NCBI GenBank assembly: GCA_050943335.1
Contig: JBMNOZ010000015.1
Span: 1 to 54,618, forward strand
Length of the DNA: 54,618 nt
From: JBMNOZ01 sp050943335
Lineage (GTDB): Bacteria; Bacillota; Desulfitobacteriia; Desulfitobacteriales; Syntrophobotulaceae
Direction: 5' to 3'
Shown piece by piece: positions 16,415-24,493 of the stretch. Within the stretch, counting starts at the first letter, position 1; each line of letters begins with the position of its first letter. Under the pieces are notes generated by a model. The model saw nothing but the letters and a program-made list of their open reading frames with translations. It was not told where the DNA came from and did not search any database. The translations under genes and the position numbers were made by a program.

Positions 16415-17983
16415 CTACTGTTTTTCAATGGTTTTTCGAATCTTAGGAAGGTAATCGGCAACTTCGGAAGCCGTGAAACCGGATAATCCATATTCTTTTT
16501 TTAATTCATCTGCTGCTTTTCCGTGAAGATAAACACCCAAGCAAGCGGCCCCCAAAGGAGGAACTCCTTGGGCCATATAGGACATAATACACCCGGTTAA
16601 AACATCTCCGGTACCCCCTGAACCAAGACCAGCATTACCGGTATTGTTTAAAAAGACCCTACCATCTGGAGAAGCCACTATAGTTCCCGCTCCTTTTAAA
16701 ACCACTATAAGACCCCATTCCAGAGCTTTGGTGAGGGCGATTTTCAGTCGATTTTCTTGAATCTCAGCGCTGGAACATCCGCAAAGTCTGGCCATCTCGC
16801 CTGGATGAGGGGTAATAATTGCATTCCCTTTTCCTTTTCTTAAAGCCAAGAGTTCCGGTTTTTGGGCACAGAGATTTAAAGCATCCGCATCAAGAATAAC
16901 AGGGATTTCTGTATCCCGAAGAATGTTTTCCAAAACCTTTAAAAAAGATTCCTTTTGTTTAAGCCCCGGCCCGATCCCACAGGCATCTGCCCCTTCAAGG
17001 CGCTCCGCGATAACCGGCCAGGAATCCGCCGATAAAATTTCAAAATCCGGAGTAGGCCAAACCGTCGCTTCAATCACCCCATAATCTACTGTTTCCGCAA
17101 TTGCTTCCGGCGCAACGATCTGCAAAAGCCCAACCCCGCACCTTTGGGCCGCCCGGCCGGCGAGCACTATCGCTCCGCTCATGCCTACAGACCCCCCGAT
17201 CAGGACTGCCCGACCATGGGTTCCTTTATGTCCTAAGGGATGACGAACGGGGAGTAAAGGTTTTACTATTTCGTCTGTCAAGAGATAAGCGAAGATTTTT
17301 TCCTGACTAATAATGCTTTCCGGAATTGAGATTTGGTTCACCACTAATTCCCCGGTATAAATCGGCCCCACTCCAAGAAAATGTCCCAGTTTGGGCAAAC
17401 CAAAAGTGACAGTGACATCAGCCTTTACAGCTATGCCACCAATTTTTCCGGTGTCAGCCTCTAAGCCACTGGGAATATCGATGCTTACGACGGGTACCTC
17501 CGCTTTATTCAAATCTTCAACAAAACTCCTTGCTAGTTCGGGAACTTCCCCTCGAAACCCGATCCCGAAAAGGGCATCAACAACGATTGGGGATTGCATC
17601 AAAGCCAACTTAAACAATCTGATTTGCTTTTCATCTTCAACACTGACTATTTTTCCCTCTAATTTTTGGTAGAGATCAAAATTTATTTTTGTATCTCCGG
17701 TCAAGTCATTATGATCGGCAAACAAGAAAACAGTAACATCCATTCCCAAAACAGTCAAATGTCTGGCTATCGCTAAACCGTCCCCACCATTATTTCCCTT
17801 GCCAACCAAAACGACTGCTTTGTGGCCTGCTAGGTTTTTAGTACCCTTCCGGGCTAAAAGTTTTCTAATTTCCCCAACAGCGGCTAGGGCCGCATTTTCC
17901 ATAAGAACAATTCCAGGTAAACCAAAATCATGAATTGTTCTGGTATCGATATTGCGCATTTGCCCAGCACTTACAACTCGCAT
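16415..17983 (-). CDS. nnr: Bifunctional NAD(P)HX epimerase/dehydratase
   Basis: Repairs hydrated, inactive NAD(P)H. The 522-residue fusion has an N-terminal YjeF-type epimerase (about 1-215, with VGKGNNGGDGLAIARHL). The C-terminal ADP/ATP-dependent dehydratase of the ribokinase-like fold (about 230-520) carries ITPHPGEMARL, VLKGAGTIV and the catalytic GSGGTGDVLTG. AGGAGGGGG precedes the ATG at 17983 by eight bases. It sits between acpS and alr, a frequently conserved neighbourhood. Confidence 0.93.
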   Translation of the reverse strand: MRVVSAGQMRNIDTRTIHDFGLPGIVLMENAALAAVGEIRKLLARKGTKNLAGHKAVVLVGKGNNGGDGLAIARHLTVLGMDVTVFLFADHNDLTGDTKINFDLYQKLEGKIVSVEDEKQIRLFKLALMQSPIVVDALFGIGFRGEVPELARSFVEDLNKAEVPVVSIDIPSGLEADTGKIGGIAVKADVTVTFGLPKLGHFLGVGPIYTGELVVNQISIPESIISQEKIFAYLLTDEIVKPLLPVRHPLGHKGTHGRAVLIGGSVGMSGAIVLAGRAAQRCGVGLLQIVAPEAIAETVDYGVIEATVWPTPDFEILSADSWPVIAERLEGADACGIGPGLKQKESFLKVLENILRDTEIPVILDADALNLCAQKPELLALRKGKGNAIITPHPGEMARLCGCSSAEIQENRLKIALTKALEWGLIVVLKGAGTIVASPDGRVFLNNTGNAGLGSGGTGDVLTGCIMSYMAQGVPPLGAACLGVYLHGKAADELKKEYGLSGFTASEVADYLPKIRKTIEKQ

Positions 17984-18014
17984 CTAGGCATCCCCCTCCT
18001 GAGATTCTATTTTT

Positions 18015-18374
18015 TTATTCCTGAATTAAGATCGCCATAGCAATAGCATTATCCCGGCTGTGGGAAAGACTGACTCGCACTTCCGTGCCCTTTCTGTTCT
18101 TCATTATTTCTTCCACCCGCTCGCTCAAACAAACGAAGGGTTCTCCGCGATCATTAGTCAGAATTTCGATATCATGCCAAGAAAGACCGCTTAAACCTGT
18201 GCCTAATGCCTTTAAAACGGCTTCTTTACCGGCAAATCTGGCAGCAAGAGACGGGATATTGTTCTTTGCAAGTTCTAACTCCTGGGCCGTAAAAAGCCTG
18301 GCCAAAAGTCGCGGCTGCCTAGAACAAGCCTGAGCAAACCTCGATATCTCAATAATATCTATTCCTGGGTACAT
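18015..18374 (-). CDS. acpS: Holo-[acyl-carrier-protein] synthase
   Basis: Transfers phosphopantetheine from CoA to acyl carrier protein. The 119 residues match the trimeric AcpS family. GIDIIEISRF at the N-terminus carries the metal-binding aspartate, ARFAGKEAVLKALGTG carries the catalytic glutamate and lysine, and SLSHSRDNAIAMA is the terminal strand. It starts 24 bases after the stop of the GntR-type regulator gene and belongs to the same operon. Confidence 0.93.
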   Translation of the reverse strand: MYPGIDIIEISRFAQACSRQPRLLARLFTAQELELAKNNIPSLAARFAGKEAVLKALGTGLSGLSWHDIEILTNDRGEPFVCLSERVEEIMKNRKGTEVRVSLSHSRDNAIAMAILIQE

Positions 18375-18398
18375 ATAAGGTATTCTCCCTAAGCAAGT

Positions 18399-19001
18399 TT
18401 ATTTAAGCAAGGAATATGCTTTCTCTCTTCCTTCTTCCGAACTAACAACTAAAAGAATATCTCCTTCTTGCAAAAGATAATCGGCGTTTATGGAAAAATC
18501 CTCAAGGCCGTTTCTTACTACTCCAACCACTGTGGCTCCTGTCATCTCTCTAACTCTAAGATCCCTAAGAGTCCGACCAACAGCTTTAGAATTAGCTCCG
18601 ACTTCAATCTCTGCCACATCATTCCAGCGGGATATAAACCGATCAGCATAAGTGGAAAGCTTATTAAAAAGAAGGTCTATTTGGTTATCAATCTCTCTTC
18701 TCTTCTCCATTAAACCCTTTAACTCTTCCATTAAGCTCTGGATCTCGTTTTTACGACTGTTAGTCCTTAAAAATTTCTCCGCTTGACTTTTAGAATTGAC
18801 GATAATGCCGACCCCTTGTTTTACGGTGACTATGCCTTCACTTTGGAGAATAGCGATTGATCGGCGTATTGTTTCGGGGGAGACATTAAACCGGCCCGCT
18901 AAAGTTGAGCGACCATGAATTTTATCTCCCTCCTTGTATTCTCCCAAAACTATGGCATAGGCAATTTGATTAGCTATTACCTGATACCTGGATTGTTCCA
19001 C
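18399..19001 (-). CDS. GntR-type regulator with RCK_C domain (BusR-like)
   Basis: A 200-residue regulator. Residues 5-70 form a GntR winged helix-turn-helix (GRSTLAGRFNVSPETIRRSIAILQSEGI). Residues 75-118 are a charged coiled coil. Residues 122-200 are a TrkA-C/RCK_C domain (VGRTLRDLRVREMTGATVVGVVRNG, then LLQEGDILLVV). That architecture is that of BusR, a c-di-AMP-controlled repressor of osmolyte uptake in streptococci and lactococci, so ligand and role are inferred from it. It heads the acpS-nnr-alr-fchA-folD-uppP operon and is divergent from the dapB-like gene, either of which it may control. Confidence 0.8.
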   Translation of the reverse strand: MEQSRYQVIANQIAYAIVLGEYKEGDKIHGRSTLAGRFNVSPETIRRSIAILQSEGIVTVKQGVGIIVNSKSQAEKFLRTNSRKNEIQSLMEELKGLMEKRREIDNQIDLLFNKLSTYADRFISRWNDVAEIEVGANSKAVGRTLRDLRVREMTGATVVGVVRNGLEDFSINADYLLQEGDILLVVSSEEGREKAYSLLK

Positions 19002-19112
19002 AAAGATCCCCTTCCAATTTTATTTTACTGCTTTTGCAGGTCTTATTTATATCCACGTTAATGAAAGTATAAATTTTATTTTTACTTTTGACAATATTCG
19101 CTTAAAATCCTA

Positions 19113-19141
19113 TTGACAGGGGCAACTTGTCGTGATAATAT
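19113..19141 (+). promoter_or_regulatory. Strong promoter of the dapB-like gene with an internal inverted repeat
   Basis: TTGACA (19113-19118), a 17-base spacer and TAATAT (19136-19141). GACA at 19115-19118 and TGTC at 19128-19131 form an inverted repeat that overlaps the -35 element and spacer, so a repressor bound there would block the promoter. A second TTGACA lies at about 19088. Confidence 0.7.
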
Positions 19142-19208
19142 TGGTTGGCATTTACATTTTGATTAAAATGGTAGCGTTTTTTTGTTTATCAGTAAAGGAG
19201 GGAAAAAT

Positions 19209-20084
19209 ATGACTGCTATTTGTTTATCCGGACTAGGAAGAACGGGAAAAGAAATTGCTAAATTTTTATTGGAACAAGACCATCTTAATGTAGTTGCTGC
19301 TATTTGTAGTCCTAATAGCAGTAAAAAGGGCCAAGATTTAGGCCAGGTAATTGGTGTGAGCAATACCGGTGTTATTATGGAATGTGCCGATGATTTAGAG
19401 CAAGTAATTTTCAGAACCAGGCCGGATGTAGTTGTGGACTTTTCCAATCCTAAGGCTGTTCTGAAAAACGCAAAGATATTTTCGAAGTTAAAAGTTAATA
19501 TGGTAATCGGCACTACAGGATTTACAGATACCGAGCTGCAAAAACTCTATCTGCTATCCAAAAAATACCGTAATGGAATTGTCTACACCCCCAATATAAC
19601 TTTGGGCGTTAATGTGCTAATGGTATTATCCCATTTAGCGGCCACAATTTTAAACAATTACGATTTTCAGGTTACCGATGTGCACCATAAATATAAAAAA
19701 GATGCTCCTTCCGGAACAGCAATAAAAATTGCCGCTGGCATCGAAGAGGGTTTAAGAACTTCTAATCCGGCCGCCAAAAACATCCAGGTTCCGATTAATG
19801 CCGTAAGAGCAGGCGGAGTTATCGGCAAACATGAAGTGTCAATCTTTGGAGAGGAAGATAGTATTATAATTTCCCATGAATCCTTCTCCAGAAAGGCCTT
19901 TGCTGTTGGAGCGCTTAAAGCTATAGAATTTATCAAGGATAAAGTAGGCTATTATGAAATGAAGGATGTCCTCAATTTACGGGAAATCTTGAATGCTTAC
20001 TTAGAAAAGGAAATTGCTCTCAACAATGAAAGACAAATGGATTTTATGGACTATATGCAATTTGAAGATACCAAAGCTCAGTAA
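19209..20084 (+). CDS. dapB: DapB-like 4-hydroxy-tetrahydrodipicolinate reductase
   Basis: NAD(P)H-dependent reductase of the diaminopimelate/lysine pathway. The 291-residue protein has the nucleotide loop LSGLGRTGKEIAKF, DFSNPKAV, GTTGFTD and the catalytic signature DVHHKYKKDAPSGTA. YEMKDVLNL matches the usual C-terminus, but about 30 acidic/polar residues follow, longer than typical DapB. I start at the ATG at 19209 with AGGAGGG six bases upstream. It stands alone with its own strong promoter and no dapA neighbour, so a related dehydrogenase reaction cannot be excluded. Confidence 0.78.
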   Translation: MTAICLSGLGRTGKEIAKFLLEQDHLNVVAAICSPNSSKKGQDLGQVIGVSNTGVIMECADDLEQVIFRTRPDVVVDFSNPKAVLKNAKIFSKLKVNMVIGTTGFTDTELQKLYLLSKKYRNGIVYTPNITLGVNVLMVLSHLAATILNNYDFQVTDVHHKYKKDAPSGTAIKIAAGIEEGLRTSNPAAKNIQVPINAVRAGGVIGKHEVSIFGEEDSIIISHESFSRKAFAVGALKAIEFIKDKVGYYEMKDVLNLREILNAYLEKEIALNNERQMDFMDYMQFEDTKAQ

Positions 20085-20096
20085 CAATTTTGTCTG

Positions 20097-21023
20097 TTAA
20101 CTAAAATTTTTCTGACCTTGAAATTTACCCTGATAACTGTTTCTCTTACTCATTTCTCGGTCAATACCGTTTAAGACTTTCCATTTTTGTCGAGTCCAAG
20201 CCGGAGCCAAAACCTGCTTGCTAGGTCCGTCACCCATTAATCTATGAATAATAAGATCCGGAGGTAAAAACTCTAGAATATCCGCTACTAAGCGGATATA
20301 TTCTTTTAGCTCCAGAAGTTGAAATTGCTCCCGCCTGTAAATCTCCGCTAAGGGGGTTCCTTCCAATACATAGAGGGAGTGAATTTTTATTCCTTGAATG
20401 GGAAGTTTACCCACCTGAAAAGCTGTTTCAAGCATCTGCGACCTGCTTTCGCAAGGCAAACCCATAATAATATGAGCGCAGACCCGAATGTTTCTCTCCC
20501 TGAGACTCTGTAAAGCCTGTTTAAAACAGTTGAAATCATGTCCTCTATTTAGCCAGGCCAAAGTCTGACTATGAATAGATTGCAGCCCCAGCTCGACCCA
20601 TAGATAAGTCTTATTATTTAGTTCTTCTAAAACTTTTAATATTTCCGGATTTAGACAATCGGGTCTGGTGGAAATAGAAAGTCCCACGACATCTTCTTGT
20701 TGCAAGGCCTGTTCATAAAGCCCTTTAAGGTATTCCGCTGGTCCGTAAGTGCCGCTAAAAGATTGAAAATAACCGAGATATTTGGCCTGCGGCCACTTTT
20801 TTAAAGTCCTCTGCCTTACTTCGGCAAACTGCTCCGGGATGGAAGAATCTCTACGACCTGCAAAATCGCCAGACCCCCGAGGACTGCAAAAAATACAACC
20901 GCCGTGAGTGATAGTGCCATCTCGGTTTGGGCAGCTTAAACCTGCATCCAGAGCAACCTTGATTACTTTTTCCCCAAATACTTTTCGCAGATGTTGGTTA
21001 AATGAATAATATCTTTTGGACAT
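20097..21023 (-). CDS. Radical SAM protein, YhcC family (TIGR01212-like)
   Basis: A 308-residue radical SAM protein. The cluster-binding cysteines lie in the extended motif CPNRDGTITHGGCIFC, characteristic of this Elp3-like family, followed by STRPDCL, WVELGLQS and HIIMGLPCES. The reaction is not established as far as I know; in some bacteria the family has been tied to metabolism or signalling. Its ATG at 21023 overlaps the stop of the upstream radical SAM gene (TAATG), so I reject the longer frame that runs back into that gene. Convergent with the dapB-like gene. Confidence 0.85.
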   Translation of the reverse strand: MSKRYYSFNQHLRKVFGEKVIKVALDAGLSCPNRDGTITHGGCIFCSPRGSGDFAGRRDSSIPEQFAEVRQRTLKKWPQAKYLGYFQSFSGTYGPAEYLKGLYEQALQQEDVVGLSISTRPDCLNPEILKVLEELNNKTYLWVELGLQSIHSQTLAWLNRGHDFNCFKQALQSLRERNIRVCAHIIMGLPCESRSQMLETAFQVGKLPIQGIKIHSLYVLEGTPLAEIYRREQFQLLELKEYIRLVADILEFLPPDLIIHRLMGDGPSKQVLAPAWTRQKWKVLNGIDREMSKRNSYQGKFQGQKNFS

Positions 21024-21970
21024 TATTTTAATCCGAGCCCCCAAATTTTTTGCCCGCAAGTCGGGCAATTGCCGTCTCTGGTCTTCATCTCCACAATCCA
21101 CCCTCGAGTAATTACCTCAGCTCCGCACCGCGAACAATATGTTGTATTTCCCCCTGCCATATTTCCAAGATAAACATAGGGTAAATACTCTTTGGCTAAA
21201 GCTCCAAGTTCCTGCAATGTTTTCTCCCTCGTAGGAGGAATTTCGCTTTTATAAGTGGGGTAATATCTACTTAAGTGCCAAGCCAGCGGAATTTGTAAAT
21301 CCGAAAGCCATTTCGCCAGGCCTTCAATTTCCTCCGGACTGTCATTGAGGGTTGGGATTACTAAAGTAGTAACTTCGAGATGAACTTTGCCGGCCAGTTT
21401 TTCCACCGTATTTAAAACCCATTTCAAGTTTCCACCAGTATATCGACGATAAAATTGGTCCGTGAAGCCTTTAATATCTATATTGGCCGCATCTATAAAG
21501 GGAAGTAGCTTTTCTAAATAATTACCTTCAATTATTCCATTACTCACCAGTACTACTTTCCCACCCTGTTTTTTGACTAAAGCCGAAGTTTCAGCCACCA
21601 TTTCATACCAAACCAGGGGTTCAGAATAGGTAAAACAAAGGCCGATAGAATTACTTTTTTGAGCTTGGGCCGCCAGCTGTTCAGGGGTCGTTCTAATCCC
21701 TTGCCTATTTTGCTGTGAAATCTCAAAGTTTTGACAGAAAAAACAGTTTAAATTGCAACCGTAACCCCCAACGGAAAAAATGCTCGTCCCCGGATAAAAG
21801 TGGTAAAGCGGCTTTTTTTCAATGGGATCAAGATGAGAAGCGGCAATTTGCCCATAATTTAAAGAAACTATTTCCCCGTTTAAGTTAGCTCTAACTTTGC
21901 AAATACCAGTTTGACCTTCCCGAAGTCGACAATGATGGGGACACAAAGAACATTGCTTCCTTTCCTTCAT
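21023..21970 (-). CDS. AmmeMemoRadiSam system radical SAM enzyme
   Basis: A 315-residue radical SAM protein resembling pyruvate-formate-lyase-activating enzyme. The N-terminus has its own cysteines (Cys7, Cys10, Cys14, Cys24), and the SAM-cluster motif GCNLNCFFCQN is at Cys72/76/79. Two CxxC knuckles near the C-terminus (YCSRC and NCPTC) suggest a bound zinc or cluster. This family is nearly always encoded beside Memo and AMMECR1 proteins, as here. Substrate and product are unknown to me. The ATG follows the fusion-protein stop by about 13 bases. Confidence 0.88.
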   Translation of the reverse strand: MKERKQCSLCPHHCRLREGQTGICKVRANLNGEIVSLNYGQIAASHLDPIEKKPLYHFYPGTSIFSVGGYGCNLNCFFCQNFEISQQNRQGIRTTPEQLAAQAQKSNSIGLCFTYSEPLVWYEMVAETSALVKKQGGKVVLVSNGIIEGNYLEKLLPFIDAANIDIKGFTDQFYRRYTGGNLKWVLNTVEKLAGKVHLEVTTLVIPTLNDSPEEIEGLAKWLSDLQIPLAWHLSRYYPTYKSEIPPTREKTLQELGALAKEYLPYVYLGNMAGGNTTYCSRCGAEVITRGWIVEMKTRDGNCPTCGQKIWGLGLK

Positions 21971-21983
21971 TAGCTGTCACCCA

Positions 21984-23246
21984 CTATTCGTAATATCTTT
22001 CCACCTCGAAACGCCAGAGTTCGATTTGTTCTGCAGAAAAAATACCAGCCTTTTCCATAGCAATGTCGAGCTGTTCTTGGGCAGAATTAACACCTTCCAA
22101 ACGAGGAAGCAGAAGACCTGCTTTACCTCCTTGCCGCACTACAACTCCATACTTTTGCGGATCTAATTCTTCAAGACCTGAAATTTTTTCTAAATCTCCT
22201 AGAACATCAACGCTAAATCTCAGTAAAGGCAACTCGTTCTCTTCCACCGGCCAAAAACGCGGATCCTGGGTCCCAGCGGCAATGGCGTTATGTTTTATTT
22301 CCAAAGCTAGGTTTTCTCGTACCGGTTGAACTGTACCAATACAACCCCTAAGGACTCCGTCCTTTTTTAAAGTCACAAAACAGGCTCTTTTCTCTTTTAA
22401 AAGAGGCTCTCCCGGAACTATTAGTTTATCGAAAGCCTGGGCTGTCAAATGATAGGTCAGGCACTGTCTAGCATAGCCGGCAATAGGCGAAGAACGGTAA
22501 ATTTCTGCCACTAGATAACCCACACCAAAGGGGCCTTCATAAGACAAGACTTTAATTTCCCCTTCCCTTGCTCCAAGGGCAAAAAGCAGAGATCTATATC
22601 CACATTCTCCAGCCTCTTCTAATAAGTCCGAGGGTAGACCTCGAACCATAGTTGTGTCCCGCTTCAAGCCCCGGACAATAATATTATCCAGTTTCGGTCC
22701 TGAGGGATGGAAACCATAGGGACCTTCTTCTTTTAGCCGGTGAGACAGGTCCCCGCTAGCTAGTATTGCACAACGGTGTGGAGAATCGTTGAGAATTTGA
22801 CCAACTTGCCGGCCGTAGTTCTCTGCCTTCTGAAGGGGCATCCCGAGGACAACTAAGTTCCCCTGCCATCCTGCCTTGTTCAAGAAATACAAAGGGACCA
22901 AAACCCCGTGGTCGAGCTCACTTTTGACAAGCGTCGCCTTGAGAAAACTCTCCTCGATTTCTTGACGAAGCTCGACGTCTGCTTCATAACCGAATTTAAG
23001 GTGGGGGGCTCCGAATTGTTTAAAACTACCGCTCAAAAAATCGCCCGCCAAAAAGGTTATGCCCTGTCTATTAAGCATGGTATGGGGGGTTACAATGAGC
23101 ACTGTCTCGACTTCCAACTTCACAATTTCGCCGGCCACCTTATCAAAAGCGTCAATTGTCTTCTGGCACTTTTTTTCTTCTCCCCTTCCAATTTCCGGTA
23201 TCAAAATGGCCGGATGAGGAACATAACCGATATAGACAAGACTCAT
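21984..23246 (-). CDS. Memo-AMMECR1 fusion protein (AmmeMemoRadiSam system)
   Basis: A 420-residue two-domain protein. Residues 1-255 have the LigB/Memo dioxygenase fold, with metal-site-like histidines at His11, His55, His113 and in SGDLSHR (His169). Residues about 260-420 are AMMECR1, recognised by its hallmark LRGCIGT (299-305) and DPRFWPV. The two parts are separate proteins in many organisms. AMMECR1 is conserved from archaea to humans, but its biochemical role is not settled. Here it is first in an operon with two radical SAM genes. The ATG has GGAGG about eleven bases upstream. Confidence 0.88.
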   Translation of the reverse strand: MSLVYIGYVPHPAILIPEIGRGEEKKCQKTIDAFDKVAGEIVKLEVETVLIVTPHTMLNRQGITFLAGDFLSGSFKQFGAPHLKFGYEADVELRQEIEESFLKATLVKSELDHGVLVPLYFLNKAGWQGNLVVLGMPLQKAENYGRQVGQILNDSPHRCAILASGDLSHRLKEEGPYGFHPSGPKLDNIIVRGLKRDTTMVRGLPSDLLEEAGECGYRSLLFALGAREGEIKVLSYEGPFGVGYLVAEIYRSSPIAGYARQCLTYHLTAQAFDKLIVPGEPLLKEKRACFVTLKKDGVLRGCIGTVQPVRENLALEIKHNAIAAGTQDPRFWPVEENELPLLRFSVDVLGDLEKISGLEELDPQKYGVVVRQGGKAGLLLPRLEGVNSAQEQLDIAMEKAGIFSAEQIELWRFEVERYYE

Positions 23247-23343
23247 AGAAAAACCTAACCTCCTTTAAACCCTAAGCGGGATTTTATTTTCCGTTTCGGA
23301 AAAACTTTCTTATAACCTGCCTTTTAAAACAAACTCTCTATAA

Positions 23344-23805
23344 CTATCTACTTACCTCAACCCATTTTCCCTTTGTTATTTTCTCCAAATCTTCCGGAGT
23401 AATCTTAACAGCCGAGTTAGAGGAACCGGCTGCCGGATAGACAAAATCATAAGCCTTTAAGGAAACATCCAAATAAACAGGTAATTCATTACGCAAACCA
23501 AAGGGACAAACCCCTCCTACCGGATGGCCTGTTGCATCCTCTACTTCTTCTTGGCTAAGCATTTTTCCTTTAGAGTGAAAGGTTTTTTTGAATTTTCTGT
23601 TATCTATCCGTTTATCCCCGGCACAAATAAGAAGAATTTTTTGCTCGTCTTTTAATTTAAAGGCCATTGTTTTGGCAATTAACCCCGGTTGAACTCCCAA
23701 AGCCTCTGCTGCCAATTCTACAGTCGCCGTGCTCGCCTCGAATTCCAAAACTTCATAATTCAAACCTTTGTCTTTAAAATATTTTTTTACTTCCCCTACT
23801 CCCAA
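23344..23805 (-). CDS. YbaK/EbsC-type aminoacyl-tRNA deacylase
   Basis: A 153-residue trans-editing enzyme, most likely hydrolysing Cys-tRNA(Pro) or a similar mischarged tRNA. It shows the YbaK-family blocks IAKTMAFKL, LLICAGDKRIDNRKFKK (with a lysine expected at the active site), and GHPVGGVCPFGLR. The start is a TTG with AGGAG eight bases upstream. A single gene with no obvious partner. Confidence 0.85.
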   Translation of the reverse strand: MGVGEVKKYFKDKGLNYEVLEFEASTATVELAAEALGVQPGLIAKTMAFKLKDEQKILLICAGDKRIDNRKFKKTFHSKGKMLSQEEVEDATGHPVGGVCPFGLRNELPVYLDVSLKAYDFVYPAAGSSNSAVKITPEDLEKITKGKWVEVSR

Positions 23806-23919
23806 TTCTGGCTCTCCTTTTTGTTTACTTTTGGATACAAATTAATTATTATTCTCTTCCATTATTTATTTTTCTTATACATAGATCTTTATCTTTTTTC
23901 TTAGTATAACAAATTTCTT

Positions 23920-24447
23920 CTACCGCCGCCCGAGCCTTCTGGCCCAGAATCCACCTCGAAAGGCCTTTGGTTCGTTAAAAAATGTAAAAGCGTGGGGGTT
24001 GATAGCCTCAATTGTTTTAATTAATTCTTTTTGCCGATTGCGTTTTGCCAGCACTAACATTACCAAACGCTGTCCATCTCGCCCTTCCCCCAACCAAGTG
24101 GTCACTCCGAAACCTTTTTCCCGCAGCATATCGGGAAAGTCATGATTAACGGTATCCACAATAACCTGAGCCGTAATATAACCTAAGGCCAGTTTTTCTT
24201 CCAGTTTACTTCCTAGATAAACCCCGAGACCGTATCCCAGGCAATAAGCAGCAATGTTCCAGGCATTGTTTAAGTTGCTTAAAATAATGGATAGACCCAT
24301 TATATAAACGAAAACTTCCTCCATAGACAGAATGGAAGCATAGACCCTTAAACCTTTTATTACCAAAATAAATCTAACTGTAGTTAAGGAAACGTAAACA
24401 ATATTGATCGCCGCAATAATTAAAACTAATAATACCGCTTGATTCAT
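23920..24447 (-). CDS. UPF0316 membrane protein (DUF5698/DUF2179, YebE-like)
   Basis: A 175-residue membrane protein. Three hydrophobic segments occupy residues 1-90, including VYVSLTTVRFILVIKG and YCLGYGLGVYLGSKLEE. A cytosolic DUF2179-type ferredoxin-like domain follows (GFGVTTWLGEGRDGQRLVMLVLAKR). The role is unknown. I start at the ATG at 24447; upstream codons would run into the end of the citrate synthase gene. GGAGGAAAG lies 9-13 bases before the ATG. Confidence 0.78.
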   Translation of the reverse strand: MNQAVLLVLIIAAINIVYVSLTTVRFILVIKGLRVYASILSMEEVFVYIMGLSIILSNLNNAWNIAAYCLGYGLGVYLGSKLEEKLALGYITAQVIVDTVNHDFPDMLREKGFGVTTWLGEGRDGQRLVMLVLAKRNRQKELIKTIEAINPHAFTFFNEPKAFRGGFWARRLGRR

Positions 24448-24493
24448 AAGTAATCTCTTTCCTCCAGATATCGGGGTAAAAACTTTTCTTAAT

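Noticed and set aside
21024..21101. Longer N-terminus for the YhcC-type radical SAM protein
   Set aside because: The extra 26 codons lie within the upstream radical SAM gene in another frame. The ATG at 21023 overlaps that gene's stop in the usual coupled fashion.
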